Shown here: positions 23,978 to 32,927 of the stretch, piece by piece | Numbering within the stretch: position 1 is the stretch's first letter | Layout: each line of letters starts with the position of its first letter | The notes under the pieces: model-generated | Database searches by the model: none | Seen by the model: the letters and a program-made list of their open reading frames with translations, nothing else | Told to the model about the DNA's origin: nothing | DNA from: Deltaproteobacteria bacterium | GTDB lineage: Bacteria; Bdellovibrionota_B; Oligoflexia; Oligoflexales; Bog-1112 | DNA length: 48,507 nucleotides | Assembly (NCBI GenBank): GCA_023250635.1 | Contig: JAHFAI010000009.1 | Span: 1 to 48,507, forward strand | Direction of reading: 5' to 3' | Made by a program: the position numbers and the translations under genes

Positions 23978-25279
23978 CTAGCAAAGCTCTGACAAAACCA
24001 CTTGGCATTTATCCCAAATTTCTTGCAGCTCCTGCTGGGGATCACTCCCTATGGTTATCCCACTGCCCGCGGCGTACTCCAGCCCATAGCCCCCAGAGCC
24101 ATCACCTTCTCCCACCAGGGTACGAATAAGCACCGCAGAATCGAAGTTTCCTCCCTCGTCAAAATAAAAACTGTGCCCCATAAAGTAGCCTCGAGGCCTT
24201 TGCTCAAATTCACTTATTCCTTTGAGGACCTCTCGTTTAGGACAACCGCTAATCGATCCTCCAGGACAAAGACCACGTAACAAATCACCGATCCGCAAGT
24301 CACGGCGCAAACAAGAACTTATTTCTGCCACCAAATGATGAACGCTCGGAAAACTAACTAACTGCGCTTCTTTTTCAACCCGCACACTGCCTAACTCACT
24401 GACCGTATTTAAATCATTACGAAGCAAATCAACGATCATATGCAATTCGGCATGATCCTTAACTGAATGTTCTAAATCGAGACGAGCCAAGCGATCTTGT
24501 TCACCATCTTCACGGCGCGCTCTCGTTCCCTTGACCGGATAAGTTTTGGCGATAATTTTTTGACCATGCGGGCGAAAACTAACAAAGCGTTCAGGACTCA
24601 AGGAAAGCAGGGCGAGATCAGGCAATTCAAACCACGAACTATACGGCCCCCCCCGGCGCAACAAACGAGCCAACAGAGCTGAACGCTCATAAGCACAATC
24701 AGCCCAAAAATAACGCAGCAAATTGAGCTGATAAAAGCGCCCCCCACGAATAAACTCCATGGCTTGCTGGCACTGGGCCAAGTACTCCGCCTCGCTCCCC
24801 TGAGCTCGCAAGCTTATGGGAAGCCCCACGAAAGAAGGTGAAGACTTCGCTGCTGCAGCCAACAGCCCCTGCAGTACCTCCCTTGTCAACGCGAAGCGAG
24901 GACCAATCGCTTCTGGCCTTTTTTCGGGCGGCGAAGAACTCTCCAGCAGAGTAAGGGTCGCTAGGCGCTGGTTAAAAACAAGCGCCTGCTCCACCCACCA
25001 TACCCGATTGTGCTGGGTTTTCCCCCCATAAGCGATCGAGGAAAAGCTTTCAAAACTCAGCAATCCCACATAGGCTCCCGCGAATAAAGAATTTTTTTGG
25101 GCAACGCTTGCGGCTACGGCAATTGGCAGCTCGGCAAAGGCCCCATACGAAACTTCATAGAAGCTTAAAGCCAGCATCGCCAAGCCCTCGTTCCCTCCCA
25201 AAAAAATAAGCGGGTATTCTGCTGGCCACGAAGAAAGCACCTTTCCAGGGCTACAGTAAGGAAGAGCTCCTCTTAACAT
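23978..25279 (-). CDS. pabB: aminodeoxychorismate synthase component I
   Basis: Chorismate-utilising enzyme that makes 4-amino-4-deoxychorismate for folate synthesis. Motifs are TYPVKGTRARR at 246-256, DLLRNDL at 284-290, FPSVHHLV at 310-317, PGGSISGCPK at 339-348 and YAAGSGITIGSDP at 402-414. Lys250 in PVKGT is the PabB-type residue where anthranilate synthase TrpE has Ala (PIAGT). The 433-residue length fits PabB. No PabA glutaminase or PabC lyase gene is adjacent. The ATG at 25279 overlaps the end of mfd by seven bases, making it the last gene of aroE-mfd-pabB. Confidence 0.82.
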   Translation of the reverse strand: MLRGALPYCSPGKVLSSWPAEYPLIFLGGNEGLAMLALSFYEVSYGAFAELPIAVAASVAQKNSLFAGAYVGLLSFESFSSIAYGGKTQHNRVWWVEQALVFNQRLATLTLLESSSPPEKRPEAIGPRFALTREVLQGLLAAAAKSSPSFVGLPISLRAQGSEAEYLAQCQQAMEFIRGGRFYQLNLLRYFWADCAYERSALLARLLRRGGPYSSWFELPDLALLSLSPERFVSFRPHGQKIIAKTYPVKGTRARREDGEQDRLARLDLEHSVKDHAELHMIVDLLRNDLNTVSELGSVRVEKEAQLVSFPSVHHLVAEISSCLRRDLRIGDLLRGLCPGGSISGCPKREVLKGISEFEQRPRGYFMGHSFYFDEGGNFDSAVLIRTLVGEGDGSGGYGLEYAAGSGITIGSDPQQELQEIWDKCQVVLSELC

Positions 25280-28200
25280 CGCAGTAGTTCCAGGGCACGC
25301 TGCAAACTAGTCAAAAGCTGCACACTGCCAGAACTTGCTCCATCTTCGGGAAGAACAATGGTCAAGCTAAAACCTGAACCAAGGGCAAATAAGTCCTGAT
25401 GCTCGCCTACCTGACGGAGAAGATGCGCTATAGCCTTCTCTGCCAAGGGGCGAAAAATCAACTGATAGTGACCAGAATTTACTTGCAATAACTTTGCTGC
25501 AGAAATCGCCAGCAGGGTTTTTTTCAGGCAAGCCACCTGCACCAGGCGGTAAACTTCCTCAGGGGGTTTACCGTATTGATCAGCAATCGCCGAAAAAACC
25601 TCTTCGATTTCACCCTGATTTTCGGCCGTAAATAACTGACGATAGGCCTTAAGACGATCCGCTTCCCGTGGCATATAGCTTTGCGGAATAAAAGCAGAAA
25701 GGGGAATTTTAATCTCACAGTCCACTTCTTCGCGCAATTCATTGCCAGACAAGCGAGCCAGGGTTTGGGTAAGTTCACGCTGATAATAATCCGCACCCAC
25801 CGCCGCCACATGTCCCGATTGCTCGGCACCAAGGAGATTACCCGTGCCGCGTATTTCTAGGTCATAATGGGCAATTTGAAAACCGGCCCCCAAATCTTGG
25901 TTATTTTGCACTACTTCGAGGCGTTTTTTAGCCTCAGGATTTAGGCGCGCCTCGTTTTTAGCAAGAAAATAGGCGTAACCCTGGACATCCCCGCGACCAA
26001 CCCTACCGCGCAGCTGGTACAGCTGCGCAAGACCAAAATGATCCGCATTATTAACGATTAAGGTATTGACGTTGGGCATATCAATACCTGATTCAATAAT
26101 CGAAGTGCAGACCAAAATCGAGGTTTTCTGCTCATAAAACGCCAACATTACCTTCTCAAGCTGCCCCTCCCTCATCTGCCCGTGGGCACAGCCAATTCCT
26201 GCCTCGGGAACTATATTTTGCAAATACGCGCAAATCTCCTCGATATCTTCGACGCGATTATGAACAAAAAATATCTGCCCGTCGCGAGCCAGCTCAGCTC
26301 TTATAATTCTGCCTAATAGGCCCTCGCTTGCCGAGCACACCAAGGTCTTTACTGCCAGGCGCTTCGCAGGAGCCGTGGTAATCAGGGAAATATCGCGCAA
26401 GCCAAGCAGGGCCATATGCAAGGTACGGGGAATAGGGGTGGCGGTAAGCTGCAACATATCAGCTTGTAAACGAAGTGATTTAAGCTTTTCTTTATGTTCT
26501 ACGCCAAATTTTTGTTCTTCATCGATAATAATCAAGCCTAATTTTTTTACGGCGATATCTTTCGACAAGAGGCGATGAGTGCCAACAATAATATCGATTT
26601 TACCGGCGGCGAACAGCTGGATACGTTTTTTGGCTTCCGTGGCGCTAATATAACGGTTAACAAAAGAAGCGATCAGACCATATTTGGCAAAGCGTTTATT
26701 GAGGGTTGCAAAATGCTGGTAACACAAAATCGTGGTCGGTACCAAAAACAGTACCTGATAGCCTTCGCTGATAACCTTAAAAGCCGCCCGTAAAGCCACT
26801 TCGGTTTTGCCAAAGCCCACATCACCAATCACCATGCGATCCATTACTTTGCTACTAGCTAAATCCTGATCTACTTCACTAAAAGCCCGCAATTGATCTG
26901 GGGTTGGGCTATAGGGAAAATCCTCGCAAAATTGTCGATACAATTCACTTTCGCTGGCAAAAGCTACCCCTTTATAGAACTGGCGCTTGGCCTGCATGGT
27001 AAGCAGAGCCTCAGCAATATCTTTAACTGCTTTTTTCACCTTCCTGGTTCTATTTTGCCAGGAGCTTCCCCGTAAAAGATCGAGAGAAGCACGTGACGAA
27101 CCCTCCCCGTCCTGCTGATACTTAGCAAGCAAAGCAATATTCGCTACGGGTAGGTAAATTTTATCCCCTTTTTGGTATTCTATTTTAACAAAATCACCAG
27201 TATCTCCCCCAAGGCGCAGCTGCTCAACCGCCATATAGCGACCTATTCCGTGATCCCGATGCACCACCAGATCACCGGGACTAAGCTGCTGATGATTGAG
27301 CAGCACCGCCTGGAGGCGCTTTGCCGATGAGGCACTCCGCTGCTGTTTTTCTGCCCCATAAATTTTTTCGCAGGGTATAAACCAAACACTGGCCGCCTCG
27401 TCCCAATACCCTTCGCTCAGGTATCCGCAGCTCAAGCCAAGCCCCCTGAGGGAAGAAGTCTGGCGGGGGGCAAGCAGAAGAGCAAAGGGATCAGCTAACC
27501 AGGTCGAGTGGATTCCATGTTCGCGACAATGCTGTTGTAACAGGGACAGGCGCGTTTCATTTTTAGCAAAGATCACCACCTGCTGCTCTTGGTCTCCCCA
27601 TTTTTTAAATTCTTCGAGCCACGAGGAAAAATCCTCACGGGCAGCGCGAGGATTTAGCTGTTGAGGAGCAGCCAGGGTCTTAATCCGCAAGGAAACATGG
27701 GGGAGCAGGGGCGCCTCATCAAAGGAGATTTGCCATAAAGCACTGAGGCCAGCCAATAACTCCGCTTTTCCGCCACCGAAATGCCGTTCGGGACTAAGGG
27801 CCAAACGCCCCTGTTCACGATCTTCTCGGTAGCTTTGTTGGGCTTCCGCCAAAAACTGCTCCAATTCATCGAGACAAGGTTTGAGTCCCTGGGGCAGGAA
27901 AAGCAGCGTGTCGGCAGATAAATAGTCGAGAGCGCTTGAGCGCTGACTTCGCCAAAGAGGGGCAAGACCATCAAAACCAGGAAAATGCAGACCAGCAGCA
28001 AAGGCACTCATCACCGCTTTACGGTCCGCAACACTGAGTTCCTGACGCAGCAACTCCTCAAAGAGCAGCTGAGTAAGCTGGGCTTTGTCTGCAGCAGAGA
28101 CCTGCAGTTCAACCGCAGGTGAAACTACCAACTGCTGGTAGCTCGCCACAGAACGTTGGTCCTTAAGAGAAAAAGCCCGAATCCCTTGCAGGCGATCACC

Positions 28201-28821
28201 ATAGAATTCCAAACGGTAGGGATGCGGTGCGGCGGGAGGAAAAATATCGATGGTTCCCCCGTGGAGGGTAAAACTTCCGGGTTCCTCCACCATAAGGGCT
28301 TCACGATAACCTCGCTGCACAAAAGCAGCGAGCAGCTGGTCAAAGGGGAATTCCTCGCCACAAACGAGGCTTAGCTCTTCCGAACGCAAACTCTCCGGCG
28401 CAAGAGTCCCTTGGAGAAGGCCGGCTGGCGTAGCCACTACCACTCCCGCCTGACTAGGATGCAGCAACTGATTAAGCGCAAAAAGCCGTTGGGCCTGGAC
28501 CCCACGATAATTGCTAAAATAATCGCTGCCCCAAAACGAAAAGCCGGGAAGCAGCGCCGCCCGTGTAATCCCACTGCTCTGCAGTTGTTGCAACCAACGT
28601 TCACCATCTTTCAAACGCGGAACGAGCAGCAAGATTTGTCTGCTCTTTACCTGAGAGTCACGGAAGACTCCTCGCTTCTTCTCTACCCCTTGATGATGAA
28701 GGGCCAGCAGGGCAAGGGTTTTAAATACCTCGCGGCAACCTTGCACCTCTACTGAGCGCTCAAGCCCCTGCGCTTGGCGCAAGCCGGCAAAAAACCCCGC
28801 AAGCCCCACTATATCTTTCAC
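25273..28821 (-). CDS. mfd: transcription-repair coupling factor
   Basis: ATP-driven DNA translocase that removes RNA polymerase stalled at lesions and recruits UvrA; 1182 residues. Order of domains: a UvrB-like N-terminus, an RNA-polymerase-interacting (CarD/TRCF) domain at GDLVVHRDHGIGRYM, then helicase motifs GDVGFGKTEVAL (Walker A), IIIDEEQKFGVEH (DEEQ box), LTATPIPRTLHMALLG, and QLRGRVGRGDVQGYAY, and a C-terminal TRCF domain. The start is GTG at 28821, overlapping the aroE stop as GTGA and preceded by a G-rich ribosome site. A longer reading to 28890 lies wholly inside aroE. Confidence 0.95.
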   Translation of the reverse strand: MKDIVGLAGFFAGLRQAQGLERSVEVQGCREVFKTLALLALHHQGVEKKRGVFRDSQVKSRQILLLVPRLKDGERWLQQLQSSGITRAALLPGFSFWGSDYFSNYRGVQAQRLFALNQLLHPSQAGVVVATPAGLLQGTLAPESLRSEELSLVCGEEFPFDQLLAAFVQRGYREALMVEEPGSFTLHGGTIDIFPPAAPHPYRLEFYGDRLQGIRAFSLKDQRSVASYQQLVVSPAVELQVSAADKAQLTQLLFEELLRQELSVADRKAVMSAFAAGLHFPGFDGLAPLWRSQRSSALDYLSADTLLFLPQGLKPCLDELEQFLAEAQQSYREDREQGRLALSPERHFGGGKAELLAGLSALWQISFDEAPLLPHVSLRIKTLAAPQQLNPRAAREDFSSWLEEFKKWGDQEQQVVIFAKNETRLSLLQQHCREHGIHSTWLADPFALLLAPRQTSSLRGLGLSCGYLSEGYWDEAASVWFIPCEKIYGAEKQQRSASSAKRLQAVLLNHQQLSPGDLVVHRDHGIGRYMAVEQLRLGGDTGDFVKIEYQKGDKIYLPVANIALLAKYQQDGEGSSRASLDLLRGSSWQNRTRKVKKAVKDIAEALLTMQAKRQFYKGVAFASESELYRQFCEDFPYSPTPDQLRAFSEVDQDLASSKVMDRMVIGDVGFGKTEVALRAAFKVISEGYQVLFLVPTTILCYQHFATLNKRFAKYGLIASFVNRYISATEAKKRIQLFAAGKIDIIVGTHRLLSKDIAVKKLGLIIIDEEQKFGVEHKEKLKSLRLQADMLQLTATPIPRTLHMALLGLRDISLITTAPAKRLAVKTLVCSASEGLLGRIIRAELARDGQIFFVHNRVEDIEEICAYLQNIVPEAGIGCAHGQMREGQLEKVMLAFYEQKTSILVCTSIIESGIDMPNVNTLIVNNADHFGLAQLYQLRGRVGRGDVQGYAYFLAKNEARLNPEAKKRLEVVQNNQDLGAGFQIAHYDLEIRGTGNLLGAEQSGHVAAVGADYYQRELTQTLARLSGNELREEVDCEIKIPLSAFIPQSYMPREADRLKAYRQLFTAENQGEIEEVFSAIADQYGKPPEEVYRLVQVACLKKTLLAISAAKLLQVNSGHYQLIFRPLAEKAIAHLLRQVGEHQDLFALGSGFSLTIVLPEDGASSGSVQLLTSLQRALELLRC

Positions 28822-29663
28822 CGCTTCCCCCCACCCCTCGTTCGTAAATACCTTAAAATATCCACCCCGGCGAGACTCTGTCCCCACCAAAGTTCTTGCG
28901 CAAGCCGGGCCTGTTCAACCAACATGGGCAAGCCATCTTGAGACAAAATCCCCTGCTTCTCTGCAGCACTGAGTAACGCCGACGGATAGCCATAAACGAG
29001 ATCGCTCAAAGTCCCCTTAAAATCCCTCAGGGCAGGAACAAAAGAGGCGAGAGGGTCCCCCTCGAGGGGGGCACTACTCCCTTGGATGAGCAAGGTATCT
29101 GCATCCGCTTCGGCAAGAGCAAGACTCAACCTCGCCGGGTTAAAGTCATGTAAAAAAAGAGGCAGCCGAGGGGCAAAACGCCTCACCCACGCCTCCCTTT
29201 GCGGAGAACCAGGCCTACATAATATCCTTAGGCTCGCAAGGTTCTCCCAGGGGTGGGCGATGAAATATTCGAGAAGCGAAACCACCGCCCCCCCGAATCC
29301 CAACACCACGATATCTCGATAGGAAGAAAGGGGCCTGCCAAGATAACTAAGACCACGCGCAAATCCTTCACCATCGCTTGAGGCCCCCTGCCAAGCGTCT
29401 GCTCCGCGAAAAAGCACATTAACCGCCTCGCTCTCTACGTCGAGCAAGCGGGCTACCGGGCTTTTGTAAGGACTGGTAATATTGAGCCCCCAACCACCTT
29501 GCAGCCAAAATTCGTGAATAAACTTCTCCAGCTGCTCCCTCTGCGCCAGGGAGAAAAGCCTATATTCAACCGCCTTTAAACCAAGACAAGCAGCAGAATA
29601 GTGATGAATTGCCGGGGAAAGGGAAGCCCCAATATTTCTTCCCACTAAGCCCAAAATCACCAC
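28818..29663 (-). CDS. aroE: shikimate dehydrogenase
   Basis: Reduces 3-dehydroshikimate to shikimate in aromatic amino acid and folate synthesis. Motifs are SLSPAIHH at 14-21 (substrate binding), NITSPYKSPV at 61-70 with catalytic K67, AVNVLF at 80-85, SSDGEGF with D97, the nucleotide loop GFGGAVVSL at 122-130 (a variant of GAGGAA), and LPMLVEQARLAQELWWG near the end. At 281 residues it is of normal length but divergent. It feeds chorismate to pabB in the same operon. Its stop overlaps the mfd start. The 127-base gap 29664-29790 to rfbF is a divergent promoter region without clear boxes. Confidence 0.87.
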   Translation of the reverse strand: MVILGLVGRNIGASLSPAIHHYSAACLGLKAVEYRLFSLAQREQLEKFIHEFWLQGGWGLNITSPYKSPVARLLDVESEAVNVLFRGADAWQGASSDGEGFARGLSYLGRPLSSYRDIVVLGFGGAVVSLLEYFIAHPWENLASLRILCRPGSPQREAWVRRFAPRLPLFLHDFNPARLSLALAEADADTLLIQGSSAPLEGDPLASFVPALRDFKGTLSDLVYGYPSALLSAAEKQGILSQDGLPMLVEQARLAQELWWGQSLAGVDILRYLRTRGGGKR

Positions 29664-29790
29664 GCCTCTCCTTCTCCCAAAATAGTCTCCACCTTATAGC
29701 GGCAATCTTAGACTGCTGCAATTACACCTTTACCGACAAACTCAAAAGATTTACTCTAAATAAAATTAATGCCAAAAAAGGGAGTTCTCG

Positions 29791-30627
29791 GTGGATTTAT
29801 CAACTATCCCGGTCTTTGTCCTCTGCGGTGGCATAGGAACCCGGATAAAAGAGGACACCGAGTTTAAACCTAAGCCGATGGTCCCTATCGGCGACCACCC
29901 GATACTCTGGCATATCCTCAAGTACTACAGTCAGTTTGGCATGCGAAAATTCATCCTCTGCACCGGTTTTAAATCGGAGGTTATCAAGTCCTACTTTATT
30001 AACTACGCCTCGTTAAATAGTGACTTTTCGGTAAACCTAAAATCTAATAATATCCAGGTTCATTCAATTGATCACCACGAAGATTGGGATGTCACTGTTA
30101 CCTATACTGGCGAAACAAATATGACCGGCAGTAGGATAAAACAGGCCATCAGCAAATACCTTGGTAACGCCAAAGATTTTGCGGTTACCTACGGCGACGG
30201 CTTGTGCAATGCCGACCTTGAGGGTGAATTTTCCTTTCATCACCACCATGGTAAAATCGGCACAGTCCTCGGCGTAACTGCCCAATCGCGCTTCGGCGAA
30301 TTAGTGGTTGAAGGTACTCGGGTACAGCGTTTTGCGGAAAAACCTGAATTTAGTCAGAACTGGATCAATGGGGGATTTTTCTTTTTCAAAGCTGAATTCG
30401 CTACCTATTTAAGCGCTGATGAACAATGCATCCTCGAACAAGCGCCACTCTCAAAGCTCGCCGCCGATGGACAACTGCAAATTTATCAGCATCGAGATTT
30501 TTGGGCTTGCATGGATACCCAACGAGATCGCGACTATCTTACAAAACTGTGGTTATCTGGCGATGCTCCTTGGCAGGGTAAAAATCTCTTTTTAAAACGC
30601 AATGAGCCTAGCGCCATAGGTGCTTAA
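29791..30627 (+). CDS. rfbF: glucose-1-phosphate cytidylyltransferase
   Basis: Joins CTP and glucose 1-phosphate to CDP-glucose, the first step of CDP-6-deoxyhexose synthesis. The nucleotidyltransferase motif LCGGIGTRIKEDT (11-23) is followed by KPKPMVPIG (26-34) and PILWHILKYYSQFG, both typical of RfbF and not of the dTTP enzyme RmlA. YGDGLCNADL is the metal site. VNGGFFFF-type strand INGGFFFFKAEF and the DTQRDRDYL end also fit. At 278 residues it is slightly longer than usual. The start is GTG at 29791 with GGGAG eight bases upstream. First gene of a five-gene run. Confidence 0.92.
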   Translation: MDLSTIPVFVLCGGIGTRIKEDTEFKPKPMVPIGDHPILWHILKYYSQFGMRKFILCTGFKSEVIKSYFINYASLNSDFSVNLKSNNIQVHSIDHHEDWDVTVTYTGETNMTGSRIKQAISKYLGNAKDFAVTYGDGLCNADLEGEFSFHHHHGKIGTVLGVTAQSRFGELVVEGTRVQRFAEKPEFSQNWINGGFFFFKAEFATYLSADEQCILEQAPLSKLAADGQLQIYQHRDFWACMDTQRDRDYLTKLWLSGDAPWQGKNLFLKRNEPSAIGA

Positions 30628-30629
30628 CC

Positions 30630-31169
30630 ATGCAATATCACGATACGCCTTTTAACGAGGTAAAAATAATTTCCCTGGAGAAACGGGGTGATGAGCGTGG
30701 TTTTTTTGCTCGTACTTTTTGTCAGAGAGAAATGGCAACCCAGCAACTCGTCGATACTTTTGTCCAAATAAACTCCTCGTATAGCAGTACCCGTGGTACT
30801 CTGCGGGGCTTGCACTTTCAACTACCGCCCTTTCGCGAAGTTAAAATAGTTCGCTGCCTACGGGGTTCAGTATTTGACGTTATCGTGGACATCCGCCCCG
30901 ACTCCAGCCGCTTCGGCCAGCATTATGCCATGGAACTTACTGCTGACAATAGCCTTATGCTGTATGTTCCCCACGGCTTTGCTCACGGTTTTTTAACCTT
31001 AGAAGACCACTGCGAACTGCAATACCTGGTAAGCGAATTCTACCATCCCGAAGCAGAGCGAGGACTGCAATGGAATGACCCAGAACTCAATATTCCCTGG
31101 CCTTTCTCCCCAAGGGTCGTTTCGCCAAGAGACACGAGTAACCCACTCCTGCGCTCGTTATTTTTATGA
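30630..31169 (+). CDS. RmlC-like sugar-nucleotide 3,5-epimerase
   Basis: A 179-residue cupin of the dTDP-4-dehydrorhamnose 3,5-epimerase family. Catalytic residues are visible: R59 and H62 in LRGLHFQ, K72 in VKIVRCLRGSVFDVIVDIR, and Y132 in ELQYLVSEFY. PHGFAHGFLTLED is the usual barrel strand. In this operon the likely substrate is CDP-4-dehydro-6-deoxyglucose from RfbF/RfbG rather than the dTDP sugar, since no rmlA, rmlB or rmlD gene is present. Epimerisation at C3 only or at C3 and C5 cannot be told. It starts two bases after rfbF and its stop overlaps the next ATG. Confidence 0.87.
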   Translation: MQYHDTPFNEVKIISLEKRGDERGFFARTFCQREMATQQLVDTFVQINSSYSSTRGTLRGLHFQLPPFREVKIVRCLRGSVFDVIVDIRPDSSRFGQHYAMELTADNSLMLYVPHGFAHGFLTLEDHCELQYLVSEFYHPEAERGLQWNDPELNIPWPFSPRVVSPRDTSNPLLRSLFL

Positions 31170-32104
31170 AAATAATCTTCACTGGGGCCAGTTCTTTTAC
31201 CGGTTTTTGGTTTGTCAGAGAACTACAGACTGCCGGCCATGAAGTAATTTGCACCTTTACCAACCCACCGGAATCCTACCAAGGACTTAAACTCGAGCGC
31301 CTAACCAAGCTCACTAAGCTCTGCCAAGCGCTTTATTCTTCGCCCTTCGGCAGCCCCTCATTTCTCAAGCTAATCGCTTCCACCAGAAACATCGACATCC
31401 TCTGCCACCATGGTGCCCAAGTAAATAACTACAAATCTTTCGCCTTCCCTGTGGTTGCAGCCGTAGCAGAGAATACCTACAACGTTGTGGCGGTACTTGA
31501 AGCTCTCAAAGAAAGCGGCGCTAAAAATCTCGTGCTAACTACTAGCGTATTCGCCGCAGGCGAAGGCATAGGCAACAACTGCAGCGCTGTTTCTCCTTAC
31601 GGATTATCAAAGGGACTCAGCAGTGAAATTTTTCGCTTTTATGGCGAAGCGCTTAATTTTCCCTTGGCAAAATTCGTTATCCCCAACCCCTTCGGCCCCC
31701 TGGAAGAACCACGCTTTGTCAGCTATGTAATGAAGCAGTGGCTGAGCAAGCAAGTAGCGACCATCAATACACCTCACTATATTCGCGATAATATTCATGT
31801 TTCCCTGCTTGCCAAAGCGTATGCGCATTTTGTAAGCCGCGCGGCTACTTCCACCAGCAAGCTCTGTAGCAATCCCAGCGGCTATATCATGAGCCAGGAA
31901 GCCTTCACCCAAAAACTAGCCGAAGAAATGCGCCCCCGTCTCCAGAAAGATTGCGCCATCGCCATAGCCAGCAACGGCATATATACCGAGCCCGCCATCA
32001 GAATCAATAGTGAGCCTGCGGTTTCACTCTGTAGCGACTGGCAGGAAGCCCAAGCCTTCGACGCCCTCGCCACCTATTATTTAGGACTTCATCATGGAAT
32101 ATGA
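31166..32104 (+). CDS. SDR-family NAD(P)-dependent sugar epimerase/reductase
   Basis: A 312-residue extended short-chain dehydrogenase. The Rossmann motif is TGASSFTG at 6-13, where the middle Gly of GxxGxxG is Ser. The catalytic serine region is LTTSVFAAGE, and the Tyr/Lys pair is in SPYGLSKG. FGPLEEPRF and YIRDNIHVSLLAKAY are the usual substrate-side motifs. The most natural role is reduction of the 4-keto group of the epimerised CDP-sugar, which is inferred from position. It overlaps the epimerase gene by four bases (ATGA) and the glycosyltransferase gene by 11 bases. Confidence 0.8.
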   Translation: MKIIFTGASSFTGFWFVRELQTAGHEVICTFTNPPESYQGLKLERLTKLTKLCQALYSSPFGSPSFLKLIASTRNIDILCHHGAQVNNYKSFAFPVVAAVAENTYNVVAVLEALKESGAKNLVLTTSVFAAGEGIGNNCSAVSPYGLSKGLSSEIFRFYGEALNFPLAKFVIPNPFGPLEEPRFVSYVMKQWLSKQVATINTPHYIRDNIHVSLLAKAYAHFVSRAATSTSKLCSNPSGYIMSQEAFTQKLAEEMRPRLQKDCAIAIASNGIYTEPAIRINSEPAVSLCSDWQEAQAFDALATYYLGLHHGI

Positions 32105-32921
32105 CATCATTGCTTCCCTGGTAACCTACAAGGAAAAACCGGAGATGATCGCCCGGGTGCGGGATAGTTTTTTAAATACTAAGCTCAAAGTCAAACTACT
32201 ACACCTGGACAACTCCCCCACTGATAGCCTTAAAGCGCTTCACCACGGGCTCAACGCGGTAGAATATTACTTTAACAACGCTGATCTCGGCTATGGCAAA
32301 GGCCACAATATTGGCATTCGCAAATCCCTAGACCACTGCAAGTACCACTTGGTGCTCAATCCCGATATTTATTTTGATAGCGGGGTGCTCGAGGAACTCT
32401 TTGCCTATGCCGAAAAACATAGGGACGTCGGTCTTCTCATGCCAAAAATATGCAACCCTGACGGTTCCACCCAGTATCTCTGCAAATTGTTACCCACCCC
32501 CTTCGACCTAATTGTCCGCCGTTTTCTCCCTTGGCAAAGCTACAAACAACGACGTGATGATCGTTACGAAATGCGTTTTACCAACTATAGTTCGGTAATG
32601 ACCGCCCCCTCACTCTCAGGTTGCTTTATGTTTATGCGAGCATCGGCACTCAAAAAAGTAGGGGCTTTCGATGAAAATTTCTTTATGTATCTCGAAGACA
32701 CCGACCTCTGCCGAAGAATCTCTCAGCATTATCATACCATTTTTTACCCAAAAGTAAGTGTTTTCCATGAATATGGCAAGGCCTCCTACAAAAGCCTGCG
32801 CTATCTTATGCATCACCTTGCTTCCGCTGTTTACTATTTTAATAAATGGGGCTGGTTCTTGGATAGCGAACGCCGACGCACCAACTCACGAGTTTTACGC
32901 TGCGCTAATCTTATAAGGTAG
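32094..32921 (+). CDS. family-2 glycosyltransferase
   Basis: A 275-residue GT-A fold inverting glycosyltransferase. DLGYGKGHNIGI is the donor-binding segment, VLNPDIYFD the DxD-like metal motif, LSGCFMFMRASALKKVGAFDE the acceptor-side motif and LEDTDLCRRI the ED box with the catalytic base. It resembles rhamnosyltransferases of the WbbL group. It probably transfers the deoxyhexose made by the neighbouring enzymes to a lipid-linked acceptor; donor and acceptor are inferred. AGGA lies eight bases before the ATG at 32094, and rfbG starts six bases after its end. Confidence 0.85.
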   Translation: MEYDIIASLVTYKEKPEMIARVRDSFLNTKLKVKLLHLDNSPTDSLKALHHGLNAVEYYFNNADLGYGKGHNIGIRKSLDHCKYHLVLNPDIYFDSGVLEELFAYAEKHRDVGLLMPKICNPDGSTQYLCKLLPTPFDLIVRRFLPWQSYKQRRDDRYEMRFTNYSSVMTAPSLSGCFMFMRASALKKVGAFDENFFMYLEDTDLCRRISQHYHTIFYPKVSVFHEYGKASYKSLRYLMHHLASAVYYFNKWGWFLDSERRRTNSRVLRCANLIR

Positions 32922-32927
32922 CCTCAC

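Noticed and set aside
23978-25279. Anthranilate synthase TrpE as identity of the chorismate enzyme
   Set aside because: K250 in PVKGT is the PabB-type residue, and no trp genes are adjacent.
28822-28890. Upstream 23-codon extension of mfd
   Set aside because: It lies wholly within aroE; the GTG at 28821 forms a GTGA overlap and follows a G-rich ribosome site.
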